Below the pieces are notes generated by a model that had not been told where the DNA came from, did no database searches, and saw nothing but the letters and a program-made list of their open reading frames with translations. Position numbers and translations under genes: made by a program. This document shows, one piece after another, positions 26,698-34,765 of a stretch of 64,000 nt of DNA. The stretch's first letter is position 1. Each line of letters begins with the position of its first letter. This DNA comes from Bradyrhizobium arachidis. GTDB taxonomy: Bacteria > Pseudomonadota > Alphaproteobacteria > Rhizobiales > Xanthobacteraceae. The stretch is taken from the NCBI RefSeq assembly GCF_024758505.1, contig NZ_CP077970.1, forward strand, positions 1,240,001 to 1,304,000. The letters are read 5' to 3'.

Positions 26698-26955
26698 ATT
26701 ACGGCTAACCTTCTGCTGTGCAATCGCTTTTCGCGCCCGTAACTCTGCTAACCAGGAATCCTTCGGATTCTTGCTAACATGTCAGAGCTATGTGCCCGCG
26801 ATGAGCGAGGCGACGGTCGCAAGGCTTTCCGAGCGGCGCCTAACGACGTTTCATCACAACGGTTTCGCCACCGCCATCCTCGTTGTTGGCCATTTCCGAA
26901 GGATAACCGCTGGTACGCGCGGCCCAGAGACGTCTCCGGACAAAGGGGCCGTCGG
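26698..26955. other. Gap where parA is normally found
   Basis: In related transfer modules a ParA-type ATPase lies between repA and the DUF2840 gene. Here only about 260 bases separate the iterons from DUF2840, with no Walker-type KGGVGKTT coding seen on either strand. parA appears deleted. Confidence 0.5.
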
Positions 26956-27420
26956 ATGAGCGATCTCACAACAGTTGAACTCCTGTGGCTTAAAGGGCGG
27001 ATCGAGAATCGCATTCGCTTCGGTCGGCCGGTATCGGAAAAGATCATTGACCGACACCGGCGCGTTCTTTCATTTGCGACCGGAAGCATTTTTGCGTTCG
27101 TGCGGTGGACATCCAATGATTTTGGAACCGTTCTGTCCCGCATCGACATTTTACGCGCCGCCTCGTCACGGCAGCGATACTCAACGGTCCCCTGGGTCCT
27201 TCCTGGCGGAGAGAGCCTGCTGCGGTTATCAGGATGGGCAAAAGTCGAGCGCACACTGCAATTGATCGATGCAGTGGAGGCACTTGGGATCAATCCCGCC
27301 GATGCTGCGCCGGATTACTGGCATCATGTTCATAACCGTCTTTCTGTCAGCGAGACCCCGCGAACCTACACTCAGGCGCGCCATCAGTCCTGGCTGCGCC
27401 GTCGAAAGCGAGGGCTCTAA
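26956..27420 (+). CDS. DUF2840 domain-containing protein
   Basis: A 154-residue protein of the DUF2840 family, recognised from VELLWLKGRIENRIRFGRPV, the RRVLSFATGSIFAFVRW segment, LLRLSGWAKVERTLQLIDAV and the basic end SWLRRRKRGL. The family is confined to transfer modules of alphaproteobacterial plasmids and integrative elements and lies upstream of traF, as here. The stop TAATG overlaps the traF start. The frame is open to 26779, but the conserved part begins at 26956. Role unknown. Confidence 0.85.
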   Translation: MSDLTTVELLWLKGRIENRIRFGRPVSEKIIDRHRRVLSFATGSIFAFVRWTSNDFGTVLSRIDILRAASSRQRYSTVPWVLPGGESLLRLSGWAKVERTLQLIDAVEALGINPADAAPDYWHHVHNRLSVSETPRTYTQARHQSWLRRRKRGL

Positions 27421-27926
27421 TGAGACGGCTGATGATTGCTTTAGCAATCTGCGGATCGGTAGCTCTCGTGATCTGGCCCGGCGGAGAGGCGACGCCATCG
27501 TACATCTGGAACGCTTCAGAGAGCGTCCCGATCGGTCTTTATCGTCTACAGCCAGCCGGGCGATTGACTGTCACTGAGCTTGTGGCAGTTCGGCCGCCCG
27601 AGCCACTTGCCAGCTTCCTGGACTTGAATGGGTATCTGCCGATCGGCGTTCCCATGCTCAAGCGCGTCCTGGCGTTGCCGGGACAAACTGTTTGCAGAAA
27701 TGGCCGCACCATCTCCGTCGATAGCATCGAAATGGGACTGGCGCGGGAGCGCGATGCGCGTGGCCGGCCGCTGCCGGTATGGCTCGGATGCCGCCTCATA
27801 GCGTCAGATGAAGTCTTTCTCATGAACTGGCAGTCGGCCGACTCGTTCGATGGGCGTTACTTCGGGCCAATTCCAGCATCCGCGGTCATCGGACAAGCCC
27901 TACCGGTGTGGACAGAGGGAGACTGA
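27420..27926 (+). CDS. traF: Conjugative transfer signal peptidase TraF (S26)
   Basis: A 168-residue S26-family peptidase with an N-terminal membrane helix (residues 4-20). The catalytic serine is S35 in SVPIGLY and the lysine is K81 in MLKRVLALPG, in the expected order. In conjugation systems TraF processes and cyclises the pilin TrbC in the periplasm. No trbC is present in the window. The start overlaps the DUF2840 stop, and the transglycosylase gene follows directly. Confidence 0.9.
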   Translation: MRRLMIALAICGSVALVIWPGGEATPSYIWNASESVPIGLYRLQPAGRLTVTELVAVRPPEPLASFLDLNGYLPIGVPMLKRVLALPGQTVCRNGRTISVDSIEMGLARERDARGRPLPVWLGCRLIASDEVFLMNWQSADSFDGRYFGPIPASAVIGQALPVWTEGD

Positions 27927-27928
27927 AC

Positions 27929-28837
27929 TTGCTCCGCCCACTTCATGGATATGCAGTTTCGCTGGTCGATGGATCACAACGCTCCTGCTCCGTCCCGGCC
28001 AGATTTCTGAAAACCATCGTGCGCGGTGCCTGTCGCCGAGGCCCTCACGCTCAGCGGCCGGACCTGCTACCCACAGCGTGCTCGAGCCCAAGCACCTGCG
28101 CTTTAATTCATGCAATGGCAGTCTGGCTGGTGGGAGCTTCGCTGGTTCTTCAATTGCCGTCGAACGCTTTGGCGGAGACGGCAATACCGGCGCTCGGTGC
28201 GCACTCGCTGAGCTCTCCGCATGCCGATTCATACACTGCCTTCTTGACTGAAGCTTCTCGACGCTTTGCGCTCCCGGAGCACTGGATTCGGGCCGTGCTG
28301 CAAGTCGAGAGCAGCGGCAATGTAGGCGCCGTTTCCTCCCGGGGCGCGTTGGGCCTCATGCAAATCATGCCACAGACCTGGGTCGAGCTAAGGACTCGCT
28401 ACGATCTCGGTGTCGATCCCTTTGACCCGCACGACAACATTCTCGCAGGCACGGCCTACCTTCGCGAGATGCTCGACCGGTTTGGATCTGAGGGAGTTCT
28501 CGCAGCTTACAACGCTGGTCCAAAGCGCTACCAGGCATATCTCGCAACGGGGCGACCACTTCCTCAGGAAACAAAGATTTACGTTGCCAGGCTCGTACGC
28601 TTGATTGGCATCAAACAGCACGAGCATGCGACTGTGGGCATACGACAAACAGTTCCGTGGCGGCAGGCAGCATTATTCTTTGACCGCTCCGACGGCTCCT
28701 GGGTTGATGCCAGATCGACATCCGCTCTGGGTTTCATGAATAGCCCAAAAAGCTCTCCAAACATGGGCGCGCTCACGCTCGAACCGGGCGCGAGCCGGCT
28801 CTTTGTGCAGCGATCAGCCGAAGCGGAGTTCCAATGA
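27929..28837 (+). CDS. Lytic transglycosylase (SLT domain, VirB1/TrbN-like)
   Basis: A protein of about 300 residues with a soluble lytic transglycosylase domain. The catalytic glutamate lies in AVLQVESSGNVGAVSSRGAL (the ES motif), followed by LGLMQIMP and YLREMLDRFG--VLAAYNAG. It would open peptidoglycan locally for the transfer channel. TTG at 27929 follows GAGGGAGA, but an ATG at 28115 starts a clear signal peptide (MAVWLVGASLVLQLPSNALA), so the real start may be there. The C-terminal 90 residues have no domain I recognise. Confidence 0.85.
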   Translation: MLRPLHGYAVSLVDGSQRSCSVPARFLKTIVRGACRRGPHAQRPDLLPTACSSPSTCALIHAMAVWLVGASLVLQLPSNALAETAIPALGAHSLSSPHADSYTAFLTEASRRFALPEHWIRAVLQVESSGNVGAVSSRGALGLMQIMPQTWVELRTRYDLGVDPFDPHDNILAGTAYLREMLDRFGSEGVLAAYNAGPKRYQAYLATGRPLPQETKIYVARLVRLIGIKQHEHATVGIRQTVPWRQAALFFDRSDGSWVDARSTSALGFMNSPKSSPNMGALTLEPGASRLFVQRSAEAEFQ

Positions 28838-29072
28838 TCCCAATCGCATTTCGTCGCGCGTTGTCGCGAGTTGGAGAGTCCTGGGGAAGGTGCAGGGGCT
28901 AACCGACCGCGGATGGCAAGGGAAAAGGCCGGCCGTCGGTCCGGCCGTTGTGGTTGGTTGGATTGGACAATTTAGCAGCGGCGCAACTGCTCCTGCCAGC
29001 CGTTCAGCAAACTACTCCAACGAAATCAACCGTCATTGCGCCGTCTCAACGGTAGGGAGTCTTTTTTGCGCC
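28838..29072. other. Intergenic region before the relaxase, candidate oriT
   Basis: About 235 bases separate the transglycosylase from the chosen relaxase start; this is where oriT often lies. It contains a GGCCGG / CCGGCC inverted repeat near 28928-28947 and G/T-rich sequence after it. No nic-site consensus could be identified. The relaxase frame is open through it, so part may be coding. Confidence 0.25.
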
Positions 29073-30824
29073 ATGACAATGCGCGACGATGACCTGCGCG
29101 TCCGGCCCGGGCGCATTGACCACGGCAACCGCGGTGCGAGGCGGCCGCAAACCTTCGTCGGACAGGTCATGCGTGCCGCTAAGAGGGCCGGACACGTTGG
29201 CAACAACTTTCAATCAGGTTCGGACCGCGGCCGCTCGAGCTTTGGCCGCGGCCGGCGTGCGGCAATCTCGATCCGCTTGCGCTCGAACGCCCGGCGCGTG
29301 GTCACGAAGGCGCGCGTCGTACGCCATCGGGGAACGCGATTCCGCTCGGCGCCACTGGCCAAGCATGTCGCCTATCTTAAACGTGAGGGCGTTACGCGGG
29401 ATGGCCGGGATGCCGCGATGTTTGACGCGAGCTCTGATGCAGCCGACGAGCGGGGCTTCGCCGAGCGCTGCGAGGGCGACCGTCACCATTTCCGGTTCAT
29501 TATCTCGCCTGAAGACGGCGCGGCGCTAGGTGACCTAAAGGCATTTACGCGCGAGCTTCTGCGCGATGTCGAAATAGATCTCGCGACCAAGCTCGATTGG
29601 ATTGCGGTCGATCACTGGAATACGGACAACCCGCATGTCCATCTCCTGATACGTGGCCGTGCCGATGACGGACAAGACCTCGTGATCAGCCGCGAGTACA
29701 TCAGCCGCGGTCTCCGCGATCGCGCCGCCGACCGCGTTACCCTTGAGCTTGGGCCCCGTAGCGAACACGAGGTTCGCACCAGCCTTGACCGGGAGGTCGA
29801 GGCTGAGCGCTGGACCAGCCTTGACCGAGCGCTGCGCGACATCTGCGACGACTGCGCTGGCGTGGCGGACCTCAGGCCCGGACGCAAGGGTGAGGATCCT
29901 GAGCTGCGCCGGCTGCTGCTCGGCAGGGCGGCCAAGCTCGAACGACTAGGCCTCGCCGAACCTACAGGGCCTGCCTGCTGGAATTTGAAACCGGGGCTCG
30001 AGCAGACCCTTCGCCAGCTCGGCACGCGCGGTGACATCATCAAAACCATGCATCGGGCGATGAGTGCCGAGGGCCGGGAGGCGGACATCGCCACCTTCGC
30101 CCTGCACGGAGCAGAACCCACCGATCCCGTCCTTGGCCGTCTGGTTCAACGCGGTCTGGATGATGAATTGAAGGGCACGGCTTATGCGATCGTCGCAGGA
30201 ATCGATGGTCGAGCTCATCACCTCCGGTTCGACGATCTTGAATTTACGGGCGATGCGCCAGCCGGCGCTATCGTCGAGCTGCGCGCCTACACCGATGGAA
30301 ACGGACAACGTCGCATGTCACTCGCCGTTCGCTCGGACCTGTCGATCGAGGAGCAGGTGACCGCGAAGGGCGCTACCTGGCTCGACCGCCAGCTTCTCGC
30401 CAAAAATCCGCCGCTCAGCGGGGGCGGGTTCGGCGCCGAGGTGCGGTCCGCAATGGATGCGCGCCTCGATCACCTCGTTGGCCAAGGTCTTGTTCACCGC
30501 AACGGACAGCGCATCGTGTTTGCACGCGACCTGCTCGCGACCTTGCAGCAGCGCGAGCTGCACGCAGCGACCGTCAAGCTTTCTGCCGTCACAGGACTTG
30601 CCTATCGGCCCTCAACTGAGGGCGATGATGTGACCGGAATCTACCGTCAGCGCGTGACGCTTGCCTCGGGACGTTTCGTCATGATCGACGATGGGCTCGG
30701 CTTTGAGTTGGTGCCCTGGCGGCCAGCTTTGGAACAGCATCTCGGAAAGGAACTATCTGGCAGTATGACCCCTGGCGGCAGAGTCGAATGGAAGCTGGGC
30801 CGCAAGCGAGGATTAGGGCTATAG
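29073..30824 (+). CDS. Relaxase/mobilisation protein, VirD2-like with DUF3363
   Basis: A 583-residue relaxase. The N-terminal third has the HUH-type metal site: NPHVHLLIRG with H188 and H190, preceded by RHHFRFIISPEDGAALGDLK. The C-terminal part is the DUF3363 domain with LGRLVQRGLDDELKGTAYAI and WLDRQLL segments. It would nick the element at oriT and lead the strand into the recipient through TraG. The frame is open to 28803, but MTMRDDDLRVRPGRIDHGNR at 29073 is the usual start. The fold is complete, so this gene may still work. Confidence 0.88.
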   Translation: MTMRDDDLRVRPGRIDHGNRGARRPQTFVGQVMRAAKRAGHVGNNFQSGSDRGRSSFGRGRRAAISIRLRSNARRVVTKARVVRHRGTRFRSAPLAKHVAYLKREGVTRDGRDAAMFDASSDAADERGFAERCEGDRHHFRFIISPEDGAALGDLKAFTRELLRDVEIDLATKLDWIAVDHWNTDNPHVHLLIRGRADDGQDLVISREYISRGLRDRAADRVTLELGPRSEHEVRTSLDREVEAERWTSLDRALRDICDDCAGVADLRPGRKGEDPELRRLLLGRAAKLERLGLAEPTGPACWNLKPGLEQTLRQLGTRGDIIKTMHRAMSAEGREADIATFALHGAEPTDPVLGRLVQRGLDDELKGTAYAIVAGIDGRAHHLRFDDLEFTGDAPAGAIVELRAYTDGNGQRRMSLAVRSDLSIEEQVTAKGATWLDRQLLAKNPPLSGGGFGAEVRSAMDARLDHLVGQGLVHRNGQRIVFARDLLATLQQRELHAATVKLSAVTGLAYRPSTEGDDVTGIYRQRVTLASGRFVMIDDGLGFELVPWRPALEQHLGKELSGSMTPGGRVEWKLGRKRGLGL

Positions 30825-31090
30825 CTTGGTGCGGCGTGCCTCATCGGATTAACCGGCAAGCATTGCGCGGGGACAGCCCAGAAAAGCAGCAGCCGAGGCC
30901 GCTGCCATGTCCGGCGATCCTGCCCACAATAGCGAAGAGAATCTGCATCGGAGAACGATGGGAATGGTCGGCAGATTGCCGCGAAGCACCAGGCCCAAGA
31001 TCATTCTGCTCACGCGAACGCCGCCATTTCTACGCTCGCGCAAATTTAGCATTGTGGATCAACGCTGGCAGGGTTTGATGAACGCTTGCC
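30825..31090. other. Gap between relaxase and traG
   Basis: About 265 bases with no recognisable gene; only shadow frames of traG. It may hold the traG promoter. Confidence 0.4.
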
Positions 31091-33097
31091 ATGTCTACGA
31101 CGAAGGTCCTTTGGGGCCAAATCATTCTTGTCCTTGCCATCGTGCTCATGACGACCTGGGCGGCAACTCAGTGGGTCGCCTGGAAACTCGGATTCCAGCC
31201 GCAACTCGGGCAACCTTGGTTTGAGCTCGGATATGGCAATCCCGTGTACCTGCCGCCCGCGTTTTTCTGGTGGTGGTATGCCTACGACGCCTATGCCCCA
31301 ATGATATTCACTGAGGGGGCTTGCATCGCAGCATCGGGTGGCATCATTTCGATCATAGTCGCATTTGCCATGTCGATCTGGAGAGCCCAAGAGGCGAAGA
31401 CGGCCGCAACCTACGGCTCTGCGCGTTGGGCGCTTCCTTACGAACTTCGATCAGCGCAGCTTACCGGACCGGATGGCGTCATCCTCGGGCGGTTCGACCG
31501 CAACTATCTTCGACACAACGGGCCCGAGCACGTACTCTGCTTTGCGCCGACGCGATCAGGCAAGGGCGTCGGCCTTGTCGTTCCTACCCTTCTGACCTGG
31601 GCGGGTAGCTGCATCGTCCATGACATCAAGGGTGAGAACTGGACTCTGACTTCTGGTTTTCGCTCTTCGCATGGAAGGGTTCTGCTATTCGATCCGACGA
31701 ACCGAAACTCCGCGGCTTATAACCCACTGCTCGAGGTCCGTCGGGGAGAATGGGAGGTCCGGGATGTCCAGAACATTGCGGACGTCTTGGTGGATCCTGA
31801 AGGAGCATTAGAACGACGCAGTCACTGGGAAAAGACAAGCCACTCACTTCTGGTCGGCGGCATCCTGCACGTGCTTTACGCCGAGCCCGACAAGACATTG
31901 GCGGGCGTCGCCAACTTCCTTTCCGATCCCAAGCGGCCCATCGAGGCGACGCTGCGCGCGATGATGACAACGCCGCACCTCGGCGATGTCGGTCCGCATC
32001 CCGTCATTGCGTCCGCAGCGCGCGAGCTCCTGAATAAGAGCGAAAACGAGCGCTCCGGAGTGTTGTCGACCGCGATGTCCTTTCTCGGGCTGTACCGCGA
32101 TCCGGTGGTGGCGCGGGTCACGCGATGCAGCGATTGGCGTATTCGCGACCTCGTGGAGGCGGCGCGACCGACAACGCTCTATCTCGTTGTGCCGCCCTCA
32201 GACATCAGCCGAACCAAGCCGCTGGTGCGGTTGATCCTCAACCAGATCGGACGCCGCCTCACAGAAGATCTCCACGCCGAGGCACGCCGGCATCGCGTTC
32301 TGTTGATGCTCGACGAGTTCCCTGCTTTGGGCCGGCTCGATTTTTTCGAATCTGCGCTGGCGTTCATGGCGGGTTACGGCCTCAAGAGCTTCTTGATCGC
32401 CCAGTCCCTAAACCAGGTCGAAAAGGCCTACGGCCCGAACAATTCCATTCTCGATAACTGTCATGTCCGCGTCGCCTTTGCGACGAATGACGAACGAACC
32501 GCAAGACGTGTCTCGGAGGCCCTCGGAATGGCGACCGAACTGCGCGCCATGAAGAATTATGCTGGTCACAGGTTGAGCCCCTGGCTGGGGCACCTGATGG
32601 TGTCCAGGCAGGAAACGGCACGACCCCTGCTGACACCCGGTGAGGTCATGCAGTTGCCATCGGACGATGAATTAGTATTGGTCTCGGGTTGGCCGCCGAT
32701 CCGAGCCAACAAGGCACGGTACTACGAAGATCCACGGCTGCGTGAACGGGTACTCCCTCCGGCTCGGCCCGGTAACAGTGAAGGTGCCATCCAATCGCCG
32801 CACGACGACTGGAGCAGGCTGCCTTTGCCAAGCGCCTCCGGGACCAAACAGGAGCGGTCCACAGAGAAGCAGCCCAGTACTTCCAGCAGCGATCCCGCCA
32901 ATGGTGGCATTCGGCGTGAACCGGAGCTCGGCGAGCATGAAGAGGTGGAGATCGACCGCAGCCCGGAAAGGGCAGAGTTCGAGTTTGCCGATGAGGAAGG
33001 TGACGATGAGGTTCAGCGCGCCGGCGTTCTTCGCAAACAGACTTCAAGTCTTGCGCGTCAGGCCGCAATGGATCCGGCCGACGGTCTAGATCTCTGA
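31091..33097 (+). CDS. traG: Conjugal transfer coupling protein TraG (VirD4 family)
   Basis: A 668-residue type IV coupling protein. Two N-terminal membrane segments lie at about residues 8-28 and 77-98. Walker A is APTRSGKGVG near residue 152 and Walker B is LLMLDEFPALG near 403. The TraG/VirD4 signature SHWEKTSHSLLVGGILH and the all-alpha domain between the Walker motifs are present. It is an inner-membrane ATPase that links the relaxosome to the mating channel. A CopG-like gene follows after 9 bases. The C-terminal 120 residues are acidic and probably disordered. Confidence 0.92.
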   Translation: MSTTKVLWGQIILVLAIVLMTTWAATQWVAWKLGFQPQLGQPWFELGYGNPVYLPPAFFWWWYAYDAYAPMIFTEGACIAASGGIISIIVAFAMSIWRAQEAKTAATYGSARWALPYELRSAQLTGPDGVILGRFDRNYLRHNGPEHVLCFAPTRSGKGVGLVVPTLLTWAGSCIVHDIKGENWTLTSGFRSSHGRVLLFDPTNRNSAAYNPLLEVRRGEWEVRDVQNIADVLVDPEGALERRSHWEKTSHSLLVGGILHVLYAEPDKTLAGVANFLSDPKRPIEATLRAMMTTPHLGDVGPHPVIASAARELLNKSENERSGVLSTAMSFLGLYRDPVVARVTRCSDWRIRDLVEAARPTTLYLVVPPSDISRTKPLVRLILNQIGRRLTEDLHAEARRHRVLLMLDEFPALGRLDFFESALAFMAGYGLKSFLIAQSLNQVEKAYGPNNSILDNCHVRVAFATNDERTARRVSEALGMATELRAMKNYAGHRLSPWLGHLMVSRQETARPLLTPGEVMQLPSDDELVLVSGWPPIRANKARYYEDPRLRERVLPPARPGNSEGAIQSPHDDWSRLPLPSASGTKQERSTEKQPSTSSSDPANGGIRREPELGEHEEVEIDRSPERAEFEFADEEGDDEVQRAGVLRKQTSSLARQAAMDPADGLDL

Positions 33098-33106
33098 GCT
33101 GAGGAC

Positions 33107-33544
33107 ATGCGGACCAAGCATACCTTTCGTCTGCCGCCGGAACTCGCAATTCAGCTCGCTGACTATGCCAGCCGCAAGCGGGTGGCTCAGGCTCTCATTG
33201 TGGAGACGGCGCTTTCCACGTTCTTGTCGCCCGACAATTCGGAGCGAATGGAGGCGGCGCTCAGCCGGCGATTGGACCGGCTGACCCGCCAACTCGAGCG
33301 GCTTGAACGCCACGTCACGATTTCGAACGAAGCGCTAGCCCTGTTCGTCCGGTTTTGGCTGACAGCGACTCCGCCTTTACCTGACACGGCGCAACCAGCA
33401 GCCCAGGCGAAAGGACGCGAGCGCTACGATTCATTTGTAGAAGCATTGGGCCGACGCCTGGCAAAGGGACACAGCCTGGCGAAGGAGGTTTGCTCGGACG
33501 TAGAGCCACTTGTTGAAGGGCCGGAGAAGTCCGATCCCGTGTAA
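33107..33544 (+). CDS. CopG/ribbon-helix-helix-like regulator
   Basis: A 145-residue protein with an N-terminal ribbon-helix-helix pattern (TKHTFRLPPELAIQLADYAS, then RVAQALIVETALSTFL) and a helical C-terminal part with a RLDRLTRQLERLERHV coiled-coil stretch. In related modules this gene lies between traG and trbB. Here the trb genes do not follow: about 250 non-coding bases lead to an unrelated secreted protein. It may regulate transfer genes. Confidence 0.8.
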   Translation: MRTKHTFRLPPELAIQLADYASRKRVAQALIVETALSTFLSPDNSERMEAALSRRLDRLTRQLERLERHVTISNEALALFVRFWLTATPPLPDTAQPAAQAKGRERYDSFVEALGRRLAKGHSLAKEVCSDVEPLVEGPEKSDPV

Positions 33545-33797
33545 GCGTGCGGGTCCCTCTTTCCTAGCTGCGTAAATTTCTAGCTGCGTCGATATTGTGT
33601 AGGAGGATTTGCGGTGGCGCCCGAGCGCCATCAAGCTTTCGTTACAGTTCAGCCTTGCGCGCGTCTCTCAGCCGTTCTGTATCGACAACGGCCGAGGTCA
33701 GCATGAGTCCACACAACAGCAGATCGAAGGAGCTTGAATCGGACCTTGCGTCAAGTTGTACGTTCTTGCGAAGACATGTCCGCGAAAGCATCGGCAA
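33545..33797. other. Right edge of the transfer module
   Basis: No gene recognised. trbB would be expected to begin here; its absence marks the point where the transfer module has been cut. Confidence 0.4.
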
Positions 33798-34307
33798 ATG
33801 AAGCAACCGTTTCTCACTATTGTCCTATGTTCTGCTTTCGGGTTGCTCGGGCTGACTGGGGGGGCGCTCGCGGACTCAATCCGACGCTACGACTGCACCA
33901 TAGACGGAACCGATCGAGAGCCGGTAGGTGATCGAAATGGGCACATCATTGTCAGCCTTCAATATACCTGCCGCATTGCGGATGGGCTGTTGAAGGACGC
34001 AGGAATCACGTCGATATCGGTCAGCGAATGGGACAGTGAGAAAGGGAGGTACTTGGCTTCTCTCGACGTTCACCGCGCGCTCGAAGGATATGCGGTCGGT
34101 CAGCTCTTGGAGGGGGACGGCTCCTCGGTCATGGAGAACAACAGGGCCGCCGGTATCGCAGCTACCGGTAAGACGGTGTTCAAATTCGCATCCGGCTCGT
34201 TGGCGGTTCTCTCCGGAAAAACCGTCAAATTCACGACCAAACCCGTCGGCTCTCGTCGATTCGAGATGGAGTTCGCAGATTGGCCCGAAGCTGCTCAACC
34301 GAAATGA
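33798..34307 (+). CDS. Secreted hypothetical protein
   Basis: A 169-residue protein starting MKQPFLTIVLCSAFGLLGLT with a cleavable signal peptide (cut near ALA-DS, about residue 26). The mature part has two cysteines (YDCTIDG and YTCRIADG) that may pair, and a beta-rich pattern ending KFTTKPVGSRRFEMEFADW. I recognise no family. The frame is open to 33756, but the signal peptide fixes the start. It stands alone between the transfer module and the giant effector gene. Confidence 0.6.
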   Translation: MKQPFLTIVLCSAFGLLGLTGGALADSIRRYDCTIDGTDREPVGDRNGHIIVSLQYTCRIADGLLKDAGITSISVSEWDSEKGRYLASLDVHRALEGYAVGQLLEGDGSSVMENNRAAGIAATGKTVFKFASGSLAVLSGKTVKFTTKPVGSRRFEMEFADWPEAAQPK

Positions 34308-34765
34308 CTGGGGTCGCGGCTTGCGTCAACCTCATTTGCGTGGCCGGTTGACTCTCTGGAATCGGTCAAGCCGCATGGTCAATCTGAAATCGTGGCTCGA
34401 ACGTTTCTATTCGTTGCTGTGGTTGGCTGTGGGAATCTGGGCAAGCTTTGATGCCCCCGCGGAAGGGCTGTCGTGTCCTAAAAAAAGACAAGATCAAGCT
34501 GGACTGCATCGCTGAGCGCCGCTTCTTGGAAATATTGAGTGTATCTCTCGAAAAGCACTTTTGGCTCGGTGATTGATGCACTCTGTCGGCCTCTCGTTCG
34601 TAAGGGGCATGCAATTGAAGACTATGCGTGCTCGCCAGTTGCTGATCCGACGGTCCCATTCAATCAACTCTGTCAGATAAGACGAGGACAAGCGGCCGAG
34701 CCGGCGCGTGGCTATCGCGCTCGTGAGCGCAGACAGCACAGTTTCCGCTACATTGGAGATGGATT
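34308..34765. other. Intergenic region upstream of the large SKWP gene
   Basis: No gene is supported. A GTCAG at 34672 lies 94 bases before the SKWP start, the same distance as in the three good tts boxes of this window, but the bases after it (ATAAGACGAGGACAAGC) match the TtsI consensus poorly. Confidence 0.35.

Noticed and set aside
26779..26955. Upstream extension of the DUF2840 frame as a parA remnant
   Set aside because: The 59 extra residues are arginine-rich with no Walker motif and no similarity to ParA ends.
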